From assembly GCA_964593465.1 (NCBI GenBank), contig CAZQJY010000001.1, positions 1 to 64,000 of the forward strand: a DNA stretch of 64,000 nt. Direction: 5' to 3'. Shown piece after piece: positions 16,818-25,884 of the stretch. A model generated the notes under the pieces. That model had not been told where the DNA came from. It saw nothing but the letters and a program-made list of their open reading frames with translations, and did no database searches. Origin of the DNA: Mycosynbacter sp964593465. Lineage in GTDB: Bacteria; Patescibacteriota; Saccharimonadia; Saccharimonadales; Saccharimonadaceae. A program made the position numbers and the translations under genes. The stretch's first letter is position 1; every line of letters starts with the position of its first letter.

Positions 16818-17602
16818 TGTGCTTGCTCACTTTCTTTTGCCTGCTCTGGCGATGCCTCAAATAGTGACTGCGGCAAACGCTGATACGAATCCGTCACATT
16901 GCCTCGGCCAATACCTCGAATACGCAAAACATCTATCTTGGAATCGAATAATAGCGGATCGTATTCAAATGTAAGACGGAAATTGACGGTTTTGACGCTA
17001 CTTTCATTATTGGAATACGATAGATTTGATATCTCTACGTTTGATGCAATCACGACATCTTTTTCATCTTCATGCTGTGTGAGTGGCTCGCTCTTGAACT
17101 CGTTGACAGGTGCATCTTTGTCGGCTTCTACATAATACATCTTCATGCCTTCGATATTTTTCTTGAACACATCGGCTGCATCAAACCCGCTCCTGTTTGT
17201 CTGCACTACCATGGTGATTATGTTGCCAGATGTATCGATATTAAACGAGTTAAAGCTAACACTGTTGGTAGTGTCTTTTGCAGATGCTTCTTGTAGCAGC
17301 GCAAAAATACGCGACGTCATGTTTTTGTTGTCGTGTGTCGACTGGATACTTTTGAGCTGGTTTTGGATAGTGACGATTTTTTGCACATCGTCGATACCTT
17401 GGAACTCCTTGTCTAGCTGAGTAATTTTATCGGCAGCTAACTTCTTATCAACTAACTGCACCCCCACAATAACTCCCAAAAGTGCCACCACACCAACAGA
17501 TACTGCCATGACAATGATTGAGATTGAAATGATAAAATTTCGATTTCGTTTGGCACGAATAAGATCTTGCTTTACATCTGGTACGAGGTTGATTTGGATC
17601 AT
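16814..17602 (-). CDS. pilN: Type IV pilus assembly protein PilN
   Basis: A 262-residue bitopic protein. It begins MIQINLVPDVKQDLIRAKR, the conserved PilN N-terminal motif (INLLP) that docks into PilM, followed by a membrane helix at about 26-50 and an extracytoplasmic domain. It overlaps pilM by 4 nt and the PilO-like gene by 4 nt. The C-terminal domain contains a long predicted coil (KLAADKITQLDKEFQGIDDV). It links the cytoplasmic PilM ring to the membrane alignment complex. Confidence 0.87.
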   Translation of the reverse strand: MIQINLVPDVKQDLIRAKRNRNFIISISIIVMAVSVGVVALLGVIVGVQLVDKKLAADKITQLDKEFQGIDDVQKIVTIQNQLKSIQSTHDNKNMTSRIFALLQEASAKDTTNSVSFNSFNIDTSGNIITMVVQTNRSGFDAADVFKKNIEGMKMYYVEADKDAPVNEFKSEPLTQHEDEKDVVIASNVEISNLSYSNNESSVKTVNFRLTFEYDPLLFDSKIDVLRIRGIGRGNVTDSYQRLPQSLFEASPEQAKESEQAQ

Positions 17603-18648
17603 ATATCACCACTCCTCTGCGCCAGACCCACTGCTGTAGCATATTCAAACTCTGTAGCCTGAATCTTTTGTCGAGCTACATCAGACATCTCAACCTTATG
17701 CCATGGGCTTACGACTTGTGTTGCCACGTTTGCCTTGCTACCAATATATTCGGATAATTGCGGAATCACTCCTGCGTAACCAGAAAGATAGATGTGTGCC
17801 ACAGATTCAGTGGGATAGTTATTCTGGAAAAACTTGATTGATTTGACAATTTCGGCAGCAAAGTTATCTAGCGTGCTCTCTAATGCACGAAATACCTGGC
17901 CCTCAAGCCTGTCTGGAGCCAAACCAAATTTGAGGATAAACTGCGCGGCTTGATCTTCTTTGACATTGAGATTTTGTACAATTGCATTGACAAACGACTG
18001 CAAGCCAGTTGGTAGGCTACGCACCAATACTGGCCTGTCGCCTAATGCGACGACGATATCTGTAGATGTTTCGCCAATATCGAGCACAATATTGGATCCT
18101 TTTGGCACACTTGGCAAAAGTGCACGTACATTGGCAATCGGATCCGGCTCTGCAGCAATCACATTGAAGCCAAGTGAGTCAATCATCTCTATAAGGTCTG
18201 TCACATATGACTGAGAGGTACTTGCTAGCAACACATCTTGCTTTTTGGCGTCTTTTGGGGACACTCCCAGCGATACCCAATCTACCTTGGCATCATTGAC
18301 AGGGATTGGCATATACTGATCCACTTGGTACTTGAGTGTACTACGCAGCTCGGATTCAGGCATCAGTGGCATCTCAATCACAGTTGTAAAGGTCTTGCCT
18401 GCTGGTAGGCCAACAGCAACATCTTTTGCATGTATACCAGCTTGACTCACGACACTCACAATCGTCTCGCCAAGCTTTTTACGATACTCTGGTGAATCAC
18501 CTGCAATCACCTTTGGATCTAGACTCGCATAGCCGACGTGTTCAAGCCGCCATCTGCCCTCGGAGACACCAGCCAACTGCACTACGCGTATGGACTTTGT
18601 GCCTATATCTAGTGCAAAAAAGTCGCCCATCCTTTTTCGTATATTCAT
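17599..18648 (-). CDS. pilM: Type IV pilus actin-like protein PilM
   Basis: Cytoplasmic actin-fold protein of the pilus alignment complex. The 349 residues include FFALDIGTKSIRVVQLAG (phosphate 1 loop), VAVGLPAGKTFTTVIEMPLM, GSNIVLDIGETSTDIVVALG (phosphate 2) and HIYLSGYAGVIPQL (adenosine loop). The ATG at 18648 is chosen because the predicted transcript begins near 18652 and GAGAAG precedes it; the ATG at 18660 would lie inside the -10. Confidence 0.92.
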   Translation of the reverse strand: MNIRKRMGDFFALDIGTKSIRVVQLAGVSEGRWRLEHVGYASLDPKVIAGDSPEYRKKLGETIVSVVSQAGIHAKDVAVGLPAGKTFTTVIEMPLMPESELRSTLKYQVDQYMPIPVNDAKVDWVSLGVSPKDAKKQDVLLASTSQSYVTDLIEMIDSLGFNVIAAEPDPIANVRALLPSVPKGSNIVLDIGETSTDIVVALGDRPVLVRSLPTGLQSFVNAIVQNLNVKEDQAAQFILKFGLAPDRLEGQVFRALESTLDNFAAEIVKSIKFFQNNYPTESVAHIYLSGYAGVIPQLSEYIGSKANVATQVVSPWHKVEMSDVARQKIQATEFEYATAVGLAQRSGDI

Positions 18649-18658
18649 ATTGCTTCTC

Positions 18659-18688
18659 ATTATACATAAGCACTATCTGTAATTGCAA
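18659..18688 (-). promoter_or_regulatory. Promoter of the pilM-N-O-B-T-C operon
   Basis: On the minus strand TTGCAA (18683-18688) and TATAAT (18659-18664) are separated by 18 nt. The transcript should start near 18652 with a very short leader before the pilM ATG. Confidence 0.65.
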
Positions 18689-18743
18689 TACTAATCAGTA
18701 TGCAGCACCCTCCTATGAGCATGTAGTTATATGCGGAGTGAGT

Positions 18744-21700
18744 CTAGTATCGTGGCGGTAAGTCAATGGCGTTGGTAGTGATATACTTCTTGCCAGCGTC
18801 ATCTACGTAGTTAGCAACCCACAGATAGGAGTCTGGGCGGAGGTTGAACGTCTCGGCTGGGATACTCTGGCGTAACTCTAGCCCGTCGCGATCTTGGTCA
18901 TGACCACCACTACGACGCAGCACTAGCTGTCCGGCCGACACTGGGCCATTGACTAATAGCTCATTGTGGCACGGTGAGTCAAAGCCACGTGGTGTATTTT
19001 CAATACTCGTCACATCTACCCCAGGAATCGTGCAGGTGTTCACTACGCCGAGCGGATTCACAATCCATGCATCTAGCTGCGTAACATTTGCCTGGATGTT
19101 GAGCCTATAGCGATTGTTATTTGCTGGTGCAAATACCACTTGTGACAATTCAGCAGTCGACGTATAGTGTGTCGGTGTGATGATATTGTCGGCTATATTG
19201 AGCTTCACATCGTTACCTACTAGTATGATGATCGACTTCTCCTTATCAAGTGACCGACCCTTGTCGCGCATCTCTACAGACACGTCCCTATCACCATCTG
19301 GTATCCGATAAACACCACTTTCGAGCTGATCAATATATATCGGTGACGCATTCAACTCTGTCGCCTGACCACTCATCGCAGTAAACTGTTTTGCTACATC
19401 GTCGAAGCCATCGTTGAGCTTGGCATCGAACTCGCCATAGTCTGGGCGGCTATCTGTACGCTTGTTGGAGAACGTCAGGTAGCCAAAGTCTTGCTGTCCA
19501 GGGATGAGTCCTGTTCTGTAGAGACCACCACTGGCGATATTGCGGATGCCGCCAGATGCTAATACACCATATTCTGCCCAGCTGCCATAGGTGCGTTTTG
19601 GCTTGTCACCTTCACTATCCTCTTCACCCTCTAGCCATTCCTTGGTATTTGTACCAGTGTAGATACCACCATCTACCATGAGGTCTCCACCACGCACCTG
19701 GAAGCTTGGGCGATAGCCAGAGATAACACAGTGCGCACGAGACAAGAAAGTCTTATCTTCTGGCGTGTGGTAATCAGAGTGATTGAACTGTGTGCCGTCC
19801 CACCAGTCTTTACCCTGAGTTTTAAGGTCGTTGGTGTATTTATCAAAGTATACAGCATAGCAATATTTAGTACCTGGAGGCGTTTCTGCAGGGATTTTTT
19901 GCTTTGGTATAGACAACAGTTCTCGCTCTCGTTCAGGCGACGTCATGCGCACTTCTTCGTTTGCAATCTCTTCGCAGGTGAACGGAGCATCCTCGGCATC
20001 AGCTTGCTGGTTGGTTATCTCGGGTACGCCTTGAATGTCCTTATTCGCATTACTTGTACTGCCTGGCGTACGAGATGAAGGTACAGCACCTGAGTCACCT
20101 TCTCGAAGTTGATGCGCAAAGAACTCACAAGGGTTGGTATCACGGGTAACATGTGCTTGAGGATTGCCATCTTTGTCCAACGGTTCACTGTCGTAATAAG
20201 TTTTGGTATTTCCCTGTACCCTATAAGCATCAATCGCGTTTGGTGATACGCCAGGCTGCATTACAAGTTTGTAGACTTTGGCGTTTGTAAAGGCATGTCC
20301 ATCTCCATACAGTGGATCATCATCAAACGTTGGACCACCACTACTATTAGGATCTTCGCGGTACTTACTCGAACCTAAAGGCGTGAGTGTGTTACCTTTG
20401 TTAAATCCATGTTTGAGCGCAGAGATATCTACAGTCAAAGTTGTACCATCTTGGAGGGAACGCTCTTCTGTGCCAACATCTATCTTAGGCTTCAGCATGT
20501 ATGGCTCTTTGAGCTTGAGGAAGATATCTGGATTATACTGGCTACCATTGAGTGAAAAGTGCATCGAATCTTCAGTTGGTAACAAGAAATACGCAAGATT
20601 AATATCGGTTGTCTTGGACGTTGTTGCAGAGTTTATACGATAGTCAATGGCTCGATCACGATATGCCTCTGGTAGCTGGATAGAATGACGGTCAAGCTTG
20701 AATAGCGGCACAAATGAGTCATATTTTTCATGCGCCATGACCATTGCGGGCAATGCTAAGCCTACGTCTCGTATGGCTTGACCCGACCCGGGTGTCGATG
20801 CATCTGCGGCAGCGGAAGCAGCTAGAATACCATTTGCGATTGCAGAGTTGATCAATAGGTCAAACGCGCTCATGCCACGATACGGCGTATCTCCGGAGAA
20901 ATTAGCGACCATTACCGCTATCAATAGTGGCACATTTGCCGCCAATGCCATGCCTGTGAAATCTGCCATGCGGCCCCTATCATGCATCCACATAGTGCGC
21001 GTGATACCCTTGCCGAAACAGTCTAGCATTTCTTTACCGTTGATACTGCCTCCTGGGACAAAGTCAAACCCAGATAGAGACAATGCATTACGAGGCGCTT
21101 TAGACGGTTGATCCATTGACCGCAGCCAAGCTGCAAGCCACTGCGTAGGGTCAGCCTGAATATAGACTGTATACAGCCATCCGGGGATGGCAACAATAGC
21201 TAAGCTACCTAAACCAGAAAGACCACCGATAGGATTGCCTATCATAGAAAACGCATATGCCGGTACCGAAGGTACATTAGGATGCAATGACTGCGGACCA
21301 CCAAAGGCACTTTCAACAGCCTGGAGAGGATTAGTACTACCAGATATATCTTCATAGCATAAATCTTCGTTGGTTTCGCGAGTACCCGTAGTGCCGTCGA
21401 CATCATACGGCGGAGAGGCAGTCATGTGAGAAATGCCAGGTAGATTAGCTACATCTCCGATAAAGTTCTCTATATTTGACTCCAAAGCTCGGAAGTTGCT
21501 ATTGAGATTACTCGCCTTTTCACTCAGCTCGGCATCAGTCACACCTCCACCGATTGCACTCACGAGGTCGCTCGGGTCTGTCTGCATAAAGCTACTGGTC
21601 AAGCCTGCAAGTGACTGCAACAAGCCTACAGAATTATTGCCGAGTGATTTGACTAAATCTTCATTGTCACTCAGTTGTTGATTTTGAAAACCTATCATGT

Positions 21701-22427
21701 GCTGCAGGCTGTCAAGCCTAAGCACAGATTCTATCGAGGTATCGCCATTTATTACATTAGTTATATCTGCAAGCGGTCCAGATATGACAGGTACTTTAGG
21801 AAAACCATTCTTGTCTAATATAGCTCCTTGCATATAGATAAATGGGTTGGCAATATATGGATCCCTGTCAGTTCCTCGCGGTGAATAGACGCTTGGTTCA
21901 CGTAGCATCACAGTCGTGCCTCCTGCGGCCAGAGTGCCCGTTCGACCAATAGTATCCAGATCTTTTGGTACTTGCTTGGAAATATAGTCTGCCATCCATG
22001 GCACAGTAGGCAGCATCTGGACAGTAAAGCTAAACTTCTCAGCGTACCCAAGAGAGAGTCCTTTTTGCGGACCACGCAAGCCAGCCGTGATAAAGCTTAT
22101 CCACGGCTGAATATTGTATGCTCGATAAGCCGCAGTACGCGCATTCATCTGGTCGCCCTGGTCCCAATCGTAAATAGGCGTATTAACAATAGCATTAATG
22201 AGAGATTGACCAGATATACCCAAAAGTCCGGTAATTTGATTACGGGCGCCGACCATACTATAGCAACGGTCGTCACGCACGGACATGGCATGAGACGGGT
22301 ATACTTTGGCTGCACTAGGCTGACTAAATACGATTGTTATAATACCCGCCAAAGCAAAAACTAGTAGCATAGCAAATAGTACAAATGGTATATTGATCTG
22401 ACGTAGAATATGTTTATTGCTCGTCAT
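18744..22427 (-). CDS. Giant unknown secreted protein of the pilus locus
   Basis: A 1227-residue protein, the largest in the window, that I do not recognise. A membrane helix or signal lies at about 14-36 (PFVLFAMLLVFALAGIITIVF). The first 500 residues contain a second hydrophobic pair (GGLSGLGSLAIVAIPGWLYTV and MALAANVPLLIAVMVANF). The last third has short repeated beta-type phrases (GGDLMVDGGIYTG, LASGGIRNIASGGLYRTG, LLVNGPVSAGQLVLRR) reminiscent of beta-helical or PilX-associated passenger regions. Cysteines are few and spread out. It overlaps the SurA-like gene by 14 nt and precedes pilM. A tip adhesin or PilY1-like role is a guess from position and size. A decayed copy of its C-terminus exists at 23440-23597. 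Confidence 0.7.
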   Translation of the reverse strand: MTSNKHILRQINIPFVLFAMLLVFALAGIITIVFSQPSAAKVYPSHAMSVRDDRCYSMVGARNQITGLLGISGQSLINAIVNTPIYDWDQGDQMNARTAAYRAYNIQPWISFITAGLRGPQKGLSLGYAEKFSFTVQMLPTVPWMADYISKQVPKDLDTIGRTGTLAAGGTTVMLREPSVYSPRGTDRDPYIANPFIYMQGAILDKNGFPKVPVISGPLADITNVINGDTSIESVLRLDSLQHMIGFQNQQLSDNEDLVKSLGNNSVGLLQSLAGLTSSFMQTDPSDLVSAIGGGVTDAELSEKASNLNSNFRALESNIENFIGDVANLPGISHMTASPPYDVDGTTGTRETNEDLCYEDISGSTNPLQAVESAFGGPQSLHPNVPSVPAYAFSMIGNPIGGLSGLGSLAIVAIPGWLYTVYIQADPTQWLAAWLRSMDQPSKAPRNALSLSGFDFVPGGSINGKEMLDCFGKGITRTMWMHDRGRMADFTGMALAANVPLLIAVMVANFSGDTPYRGMSAFDLLINSAIANGILAASAAADASTPGSGQAIRDVGLALPAMVMAHEKYDSFVPLFKLDRHSIQLPEAYRDRAIDYRINSATTSKTTDINLAYFLLPTEDSMHFSLNGSQYNPDIFLKLKEPYMLKPKIDVGTEERSLQDGTTLTVDISALKHGFNKGNTLTPLGSSKYREDPNSSGGPTFDDDPLYGDGHAFTNAKVYKLVMQPGVSPNAIDAYRVQGNTKTYYDSEPLDKDGNPQAHVTRDTNPCEFFAHQLREGDSGAVPSSRTPGSTSNANKDIQGVPEITNQQADAEDAPFTCEEIANEEVRMTSPERERELLSIPKQKIPAETPPGTKYCYAVYFDKYTNDLKTQGKDWWDGTQFNHSDYHTPEDKTFLSRAHCVISGYRPSFQVRGGDLMVDGGIYTGTNTKEWLEGEEDSEGDKPKRTYGSWAEYGVLASGGIRNIASGGLYRTGLIPGQQDFGYLTFSNKRTDSRPDYGEFDAKLNDGFDDVAKQFTAMSGQATELNASPIYIDQLESGVYRIPDGDRDVSVEMRDKGRSLDKEKSIIILVGNDVKLNIADNIITPTHYTSTAELSQVVFAPANNNRYRLNIQANVTQLDAWIVNPLGVVNTCTIPGVDVTSIENTPRGFDSPCHNELLVNGPVSAGQLVLRRSGGHDQDRDGLELRQSIPAETFNLRPDSYLWVANYVDDAGKKYITTNAIDLPPRY

Positions 22428-23334
22428 ATATGACCACCTTCATCTTAGTTTTTTCCTCTGTTATCTGTGCTGGTACCTTGGGTTGGACTTTTTGCTTATA
22501 GAGAGTATACGCAAACCACGCACTACCTCGTGTAGTTTGATACACATCAGATAATCCAGTGTCTTTGTTCTTGAGGGTTTCATAGATATACGCATCAGAC
22601 GCGAGATTACCTATCCAAATGTCGGCTTTATCGCCAGTATATTCACGGATAAAGCGTATGCCGGATTGACCATTCATCCCATTCTGCTTATTGTATGTCA
22701 CCACCTCTTCTAGTACACGCTCTGCTTGAGTAGTATCTTGTGCGATACTGTTGCGATACTGCGCTGCGATGTCGAGTGTAGATTTTTTGGCTTTGGTTTG
22801 CTCAGCATCATCTCCTGGCTCAAAACCCATGCCTATTTCGTAAATAAAAATTCCCATCCCGTTGTTTTGCTGCTCTGACATACGAGTTGCAAAAGCACGG
22901 TTGTAGTAGACTAATTGTGTATAGGCATCTGGTTCTGTCTTGTGTGTCGATGCCTGACTGGCATTATTCGACACTTGAACTGGCTTGACTGTCACAAGGT
23001 TACCTAATCGCTGTACATATAGCTCTGGCATGTCAATCTTGTACTTCTCTGCCATTTGCTTGTTCTTGGCGTGCTCGATAACTGTCTTACGCACAGTGCT
23101 TTCAGTCACCCCACTAGATTTGCCAAGATTGATGTATTCGTCTAGCTGCGACTGTTTAATTTCTACTTCTCCAACCTTGAGCGCTACTGGGTCAACGACC
23201 TTGGTAGAACGTAGTAGCAAAAACGTACCGACTGTCAATACAACAACTGCCGCGACTAATCCAATACCGATATATAGCGAATTATTGCCTATTTTTCTGC
23301 CTGGCTTTTTGTCTTTGCTCGCTACTTCGCTCAT
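22414..23334 (-). CDS. SurA/PrsA-like single-pass membrane protein of the pilus locus
   Basis: A protein of about 306 residues. A helix lies at about 18-40 (NNSLYIGIGLVAAVVVLTVGTFLLL). The extracytoplasmic part begins VALKVGEVEIKQSQLDEYINL, like the N-terminal segment of SurA-type chaperones, and a degenerate rotamase-like section may follow. The ATG at 23334 (MSEVASK, AGGGG just upstream) is preferred to the GTG at 23373. It is the first gene of the pilus locus and overlaps the giant gene, so it may be a dedicated folding factor for it. That pairing is inference. Confidence 0.68.
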   Translation of the reverse strand: MSEVASKDKKPGRKIGNNSLYIGIGLVAAVVVLTVGTFLLLRSTKVVDPVALKVGEVEIKQSQLDEYINLGKSSGVTESTVRKTVIEHAKNKQMAEKYKIDMPELYVQRLGNLVTVKPVQVSNNASQASTHKTEPDAYTQLVYYNRAFATRMSEQQNNGMGIFIYEIGMGFEPGDDAEQTKAKKSTLDIAAQYRNSIAQDTTQAERVLEEVVTYNKQNGMNGQSGIRFIREYTGDKADIWIGNLASDAYIYETLKNKDTGLSDVYQTTRGSAWFAYTLYKQKVQPKVPAQITEEKTKMKVVIYDEQ

Positions 23335-23401
23335 ATCCCCTGCGCCACTCCTTGCTTGACGTGTAAGTAACACTATAAATAAATGCTACATCTTGAGAGT
23401 T

Positions 23402-23431
23402 AGTATACTACGCTTATGCTCGTAAGTTCAA
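23402..23431 (-). promoter_or_regulatory. Promoter at the head of the pilus locus
   Basis: Minus-strand TTGAAC (23426-23431) and TATACT (23402-23407) are spaced 18 nt. The transcript would start near 23395, about 60 nt before the SurA-like ATG. The promoter lies directly beside the decayed gene copy. Confidence 0.6.
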
Positions 23432-23439
23432 TAGCTTTT

Positions 23440-23597
23440 CTAATAGCGCGGAGGTAGGTCGACAACATTGGTGGTGATGTATTTTGTGTCAACATTATTG
23501 ACATAGTCTGTTGCTCATGAATAAGTATCTGGACAAAGGTTGAGTGTTTCGGCTGGGGTACTTTGCATGACTATCTGTTCGTCACGCAAAGGCATTT
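23440..23597 (-). pseudogene. Decayed copy of the 3' end of the giant pilus-locus gene
   Basis: Read on the minus strand this translates as about 50 residues ending in KYITTNVVDLPPRY and a stop, against KYITTNAIDLPPRY at the end of the 1227-residue protein. Further upstream STPAETLNLCPDTYS aligns with SIPAETFNLRPDSYL, and RDEQIVMQS with the matching stretch. A TGA stands where the intact gene has a TGG Trp codon, so the copy is broken. The rest of the gene is missing and ychF begins 22 nt beyond. It marks an old duplication or recombination of this locus. Confidence 0.88.
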
Positions 23598-23601
23598 AGT
23601 G

Positions 23602-23607
23602 TATACT
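23602..23607 (+). promoter_or_regulatory. -10 element of ychF
   Basis: TATACT lies 11 nt before the ychF ATG; AGGA between them can serve as the ribosome site. The -35 would fall in the decayed gene copy and is not clear. Confidence 0.45.
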
Positions 23608-23618
23608 ATAGGACAGTT

Positions 23619-24701
23619 ATGAGTTCACTTTCTATCGGCATCGTCGGCCTGCCAAATGTCGGCAAATCTACCTTGTTTAATGCGCTCACAAATGCGGATA
23701 TTTTGGCGGCTAATTATCCGTTTGCCACTATCGAGCCAAATACTGGCATCGTGCCGGTGCCTGATGCGCGCCTCGACGTGCTTAAAAATATGTATTCAGC
23801 CGAAAAGGTACTACCCGCCACCGTCACGTTTGTCGATATAGCGGGCCTTGTGGCTGGTGCATCGCAAGGTGAAGGCCTGGGCAACAAATTCCTCGCCAAC
23901 ATTCGCCAGTGCAACGCCATCGTGCATGTGGTGCGGGCATTTGAGTCTGGCGACATCGTGCGACACGACGAAGGCAAGGTGGATCCACAAAGTGATATCG
24001 AAATCATCAACACCGAGCTTATCCTGGCGGATATTCAGTCGATCGAAAACCGCCTGCCTAAGTTGCAAAAAGAAGCCAAGGCGAAGCCAGCCGTGCGCGA
24101 ACAAGCCACCTACCTAGAATCACTCCTGCGCCATTTGCAGGGCGGCACGCCACTCTCCGCGTTGCCGTCGCTCGACCACGAGCAAATTACCGATTTGCAT
24201 TTACTCACCGCCAAACCTGTCATCTACCTCTTTAATGTCGACGAAGCCACGCTTACAGATGAGGCTAAGCGCAAAGAGCTCACCGACCTTGTGGCTCCAG
24301 CCCGAACAATTTTTGTATGCGCCAAGATTGAGGAAGAAATCAAGGATTTGCCAGAAGAGGACGCACTCGAACTCCTCGAAGCCTATGGCGTCAAAGATAC
24401 TGGACTCAACCAACTGATCAAAGCTGCCTACGATACGCTCGGCCTGCAGAGTTACCTCACTGCTGGGCAAAAAGAAGTCCGCGCGTGGACAATCCATAAG
24501 GGTGACACCGCGCCACAAGCCGCGGGCGTGATTCATACAGATTTTGAGCGCGGCTTCATCGCAGCGCAAATCGTGGATTACAATGACCTTGTAGCCGCTG
24601 GCAGCGAACAAACCGCAAAAGCAGCGGGTAAAGTACGTACTGAGGGCAAAACCTACGTAATGCAGCCCGATGATGTGGTCGAATTCCGATTTAACGTGTA
24701 G
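23619..24701 (+). CDS. ychF: YchF/OLA1 family P-loop NTPase
   Basis: A translation-associated ATPase of the Obg-like family that binds ribosomes. The 360-residue protein has GIVGLPNVGKSTLFNALT (G1), PFATIEPN (switch I), VDIAGLVAGASQGEGLGN (G3), a coiled arm (about 130-200), the NVDE segment that replaces NKxD and gives ATP preference, and the C-terminal TGS domain (VRAWTIHKGDTAPQAAGVIH, DDVVEFRFNV). It ends 11 nt inside the convergent tlyA gene. Confidence 0.96.
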   Translation: MSSLSIGIVGLPNVGKSTLFNALTNADILAANYPFATIEPNTGIVPVPDARLDVLKNMYSAEKVLPATVTFVDIAGLVAGASQGEGLGNKFLANIRQCNAIVHVVRAFESGDIVRHDEGKVDPQSDIEIINTELILADIQSIENRLPKLQKEAKAKPAVREQATYLESLLRHLQGGTPLSALPSLDHEQITDLHLLTAKPVIYLFNVDEATLTDEAKRKELTDLVAPARTIFVCAKIEEEIKDLPEEDALELLEAYGVKDTGLNQLIKAAYDTLGLQSYLTAGQKEVRAWTIHKGDTAPQAAGVIHTDFERGFIAAQIVDYNDLVAAGSEQTAKAAGKVRTEGKTYVMQPDDVVEFRFNV

Positions 24702-25410
24702 CTTTTAGCAAATAAAACCGCTCACGATTACCCTTGGCGCCCGCCACTTCGCTATCACGCTTGTCGACAATCACAAAATATTGCCGCGACCAGTCTTCGA
24801 AATCTCGCAGAATCTGGCGGCGCACCGCGTCGTTTTTAATCACACCTTTATTCACTTGGTGCTTGCCGGCTTCGAACTGTGGCTTGAGCATAGCGACAAT
24901 TTGTGTATTTTTGTTACTCAGATTTTTAGCAATATGTGGCAATATTTCACGGAGCGATATAAACGATACGTCCATGACGATAATATCTGGATTATCGTCA
25001 AGCATAAAATCACGAATATCCGTCTTCTCATGCAGCTCTATCCGCTCATCATTCCGCAGACTTGGGTGCAACTGTTCTGTACCGACATCAACGGCCCAAA
25101 CTTTACGCGCCGCGTGCTGCAGTGCATAGTCTGTAAATCCGCCAGTACTGGAGCCAACGTCTAGCACAGTCTTGCCTGCAAAATCCACACCAAGTAGCTG
25201 CGCGACACTCGCAAGCTTGAGCCCTGCCCTACTCACATACCGCTCTGTTTCGTTCAAGCGTACTTCATCTTTTTCGCTCACAAACACACCGGGCTTAGTA
25301 GCCACACGCCCATTCACCGTCACATTACCAAGCTTAATCGCACCTTCGGCCTGCGAACGCGTCGGTACGAGTTTTCTACTCGCAAGATACGCATCAAGAC
25401 GCTGCTTCAC
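24691..25410 (-). CDS. tlyA: TlyA-family 2'-O-ribose RNA methyltransferase
   Basis: Predicted S-adenosylmethionine-dependent methyltransferase; in other bacteria TlyA modifies 16S and/or 23S rRNA. The 239 residues hold an N-terminal S4 RNA-binding domain (RLDAYLASRKLVPTRSQAEGAI) and an FtsJ-like domain with VLDVGSSTGGFTDYAL (SAM site), the KDKE-type residues in DIIVMDVSFISLREILPHI and MLKPQFEAG. The ribosome site is poor and the start lies inside the end of the 2H gene (17 nt overlap). Confidence 0.9.
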   Translation of the reverse strand: MKQRLDAYLASRKLVPTRSQAEGAIKLGNVTVNGRVATKPGVFVSEKDEVRLNETERYVSRAGLKLASVAQLLGVDFAGKTVLDVGSSTGGFTDYALQHAARKVWAVDVGTEQLHPSLRNDERIELHEKTDIRDFMLDDNPDIIVMDVSFISLREILPHIAKNLSNKNTQIVAMLKPQFEAGKHQVNKGVIKNDAVRRQILRDFEDWSRQYFVIVDKRDSEVAGAKGNRERFYLLKATR

Positions 25411-25879
25411 CTAGATCGTACCTCTCAATATCATACCAGTCCTCACCGCGCCGACGCTGCGCTAGGCGTAACTGGTCGATATACACCTCTTGGTCTTCTG
25501 TAATTCCCCTGTTCCCAATATAAGTAGAGTGCGGTGCATAACGCTCACCAGCAAACGTCGTGTCGACGACAAAATCTCTCTCGATAACACCCGCAAGCAC
25601 CTGGCGATGCAGTAGCGAAAGAGTGTCGCTGCTAAAACGACGTACACGAATCTCTCGCCTGCGCATCTGCTCCTCCGTACCAAAAAATTCTTCTTGCCTC
25701 CCAACGAGAGTAAACGCTGCCGCACCTAACGTATTGCAGCGAATACAGTCTATCAGCTCTTCTGTCCGACTTACGTCATGTCGAAATGGTGGCAAAACCG
25801 TCACATGAAGCGGCAAATCAACCCTATCACGAAGTGATGTATCTAGCGGTGCATAGAGAATAGATTTAATCTCGCTCAC
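25394..25879 (-). CDS. 2H phosphoesterase / 2'-5' RNA ligase-like protein
   Basis: A 161-residue protein with the two signature motifs of the 2H superfamily: LHVTVLPPF near residue 24-32 and APHSTYIGN in the C-terminal half, each contributing a His and a hydroxyl residue to the active site. These enzymes act on 2',3'-cyclic phosphates or 2'-5' linkages in RNA. Substrate is unknown. It lies between efp (5 nt gap) and tlyA (overlap), so it belongs to an RNA/translation gene group. Confidence 0.72.
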   Translation of the reverse strand: MSEIKSILYAPLDTSLRDRVDLPLHVTVLPPFRHDVSRTEELIDCIRCNTLGAAAFTLVGRQEEFFGTEEQMRRREIRVRRFSSDTLSLLHRQVLAGVIERDFVVDTTFAGERYAPHSTYIGNRGITEDQEVYIDQLRLAQRRRGEDWYDIERYDLGEAAS

Positions 25880-25884
25880 AACAA

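Noticed and set aside
23440..23597. TGA read as a sense codon in the gene remnant
   Set aside because: The TGA aligns with Trp, but other genes end at TGA (for example 29327-29329) and the remnant lacks the rest of its gene, so decay is simpler than recoding.
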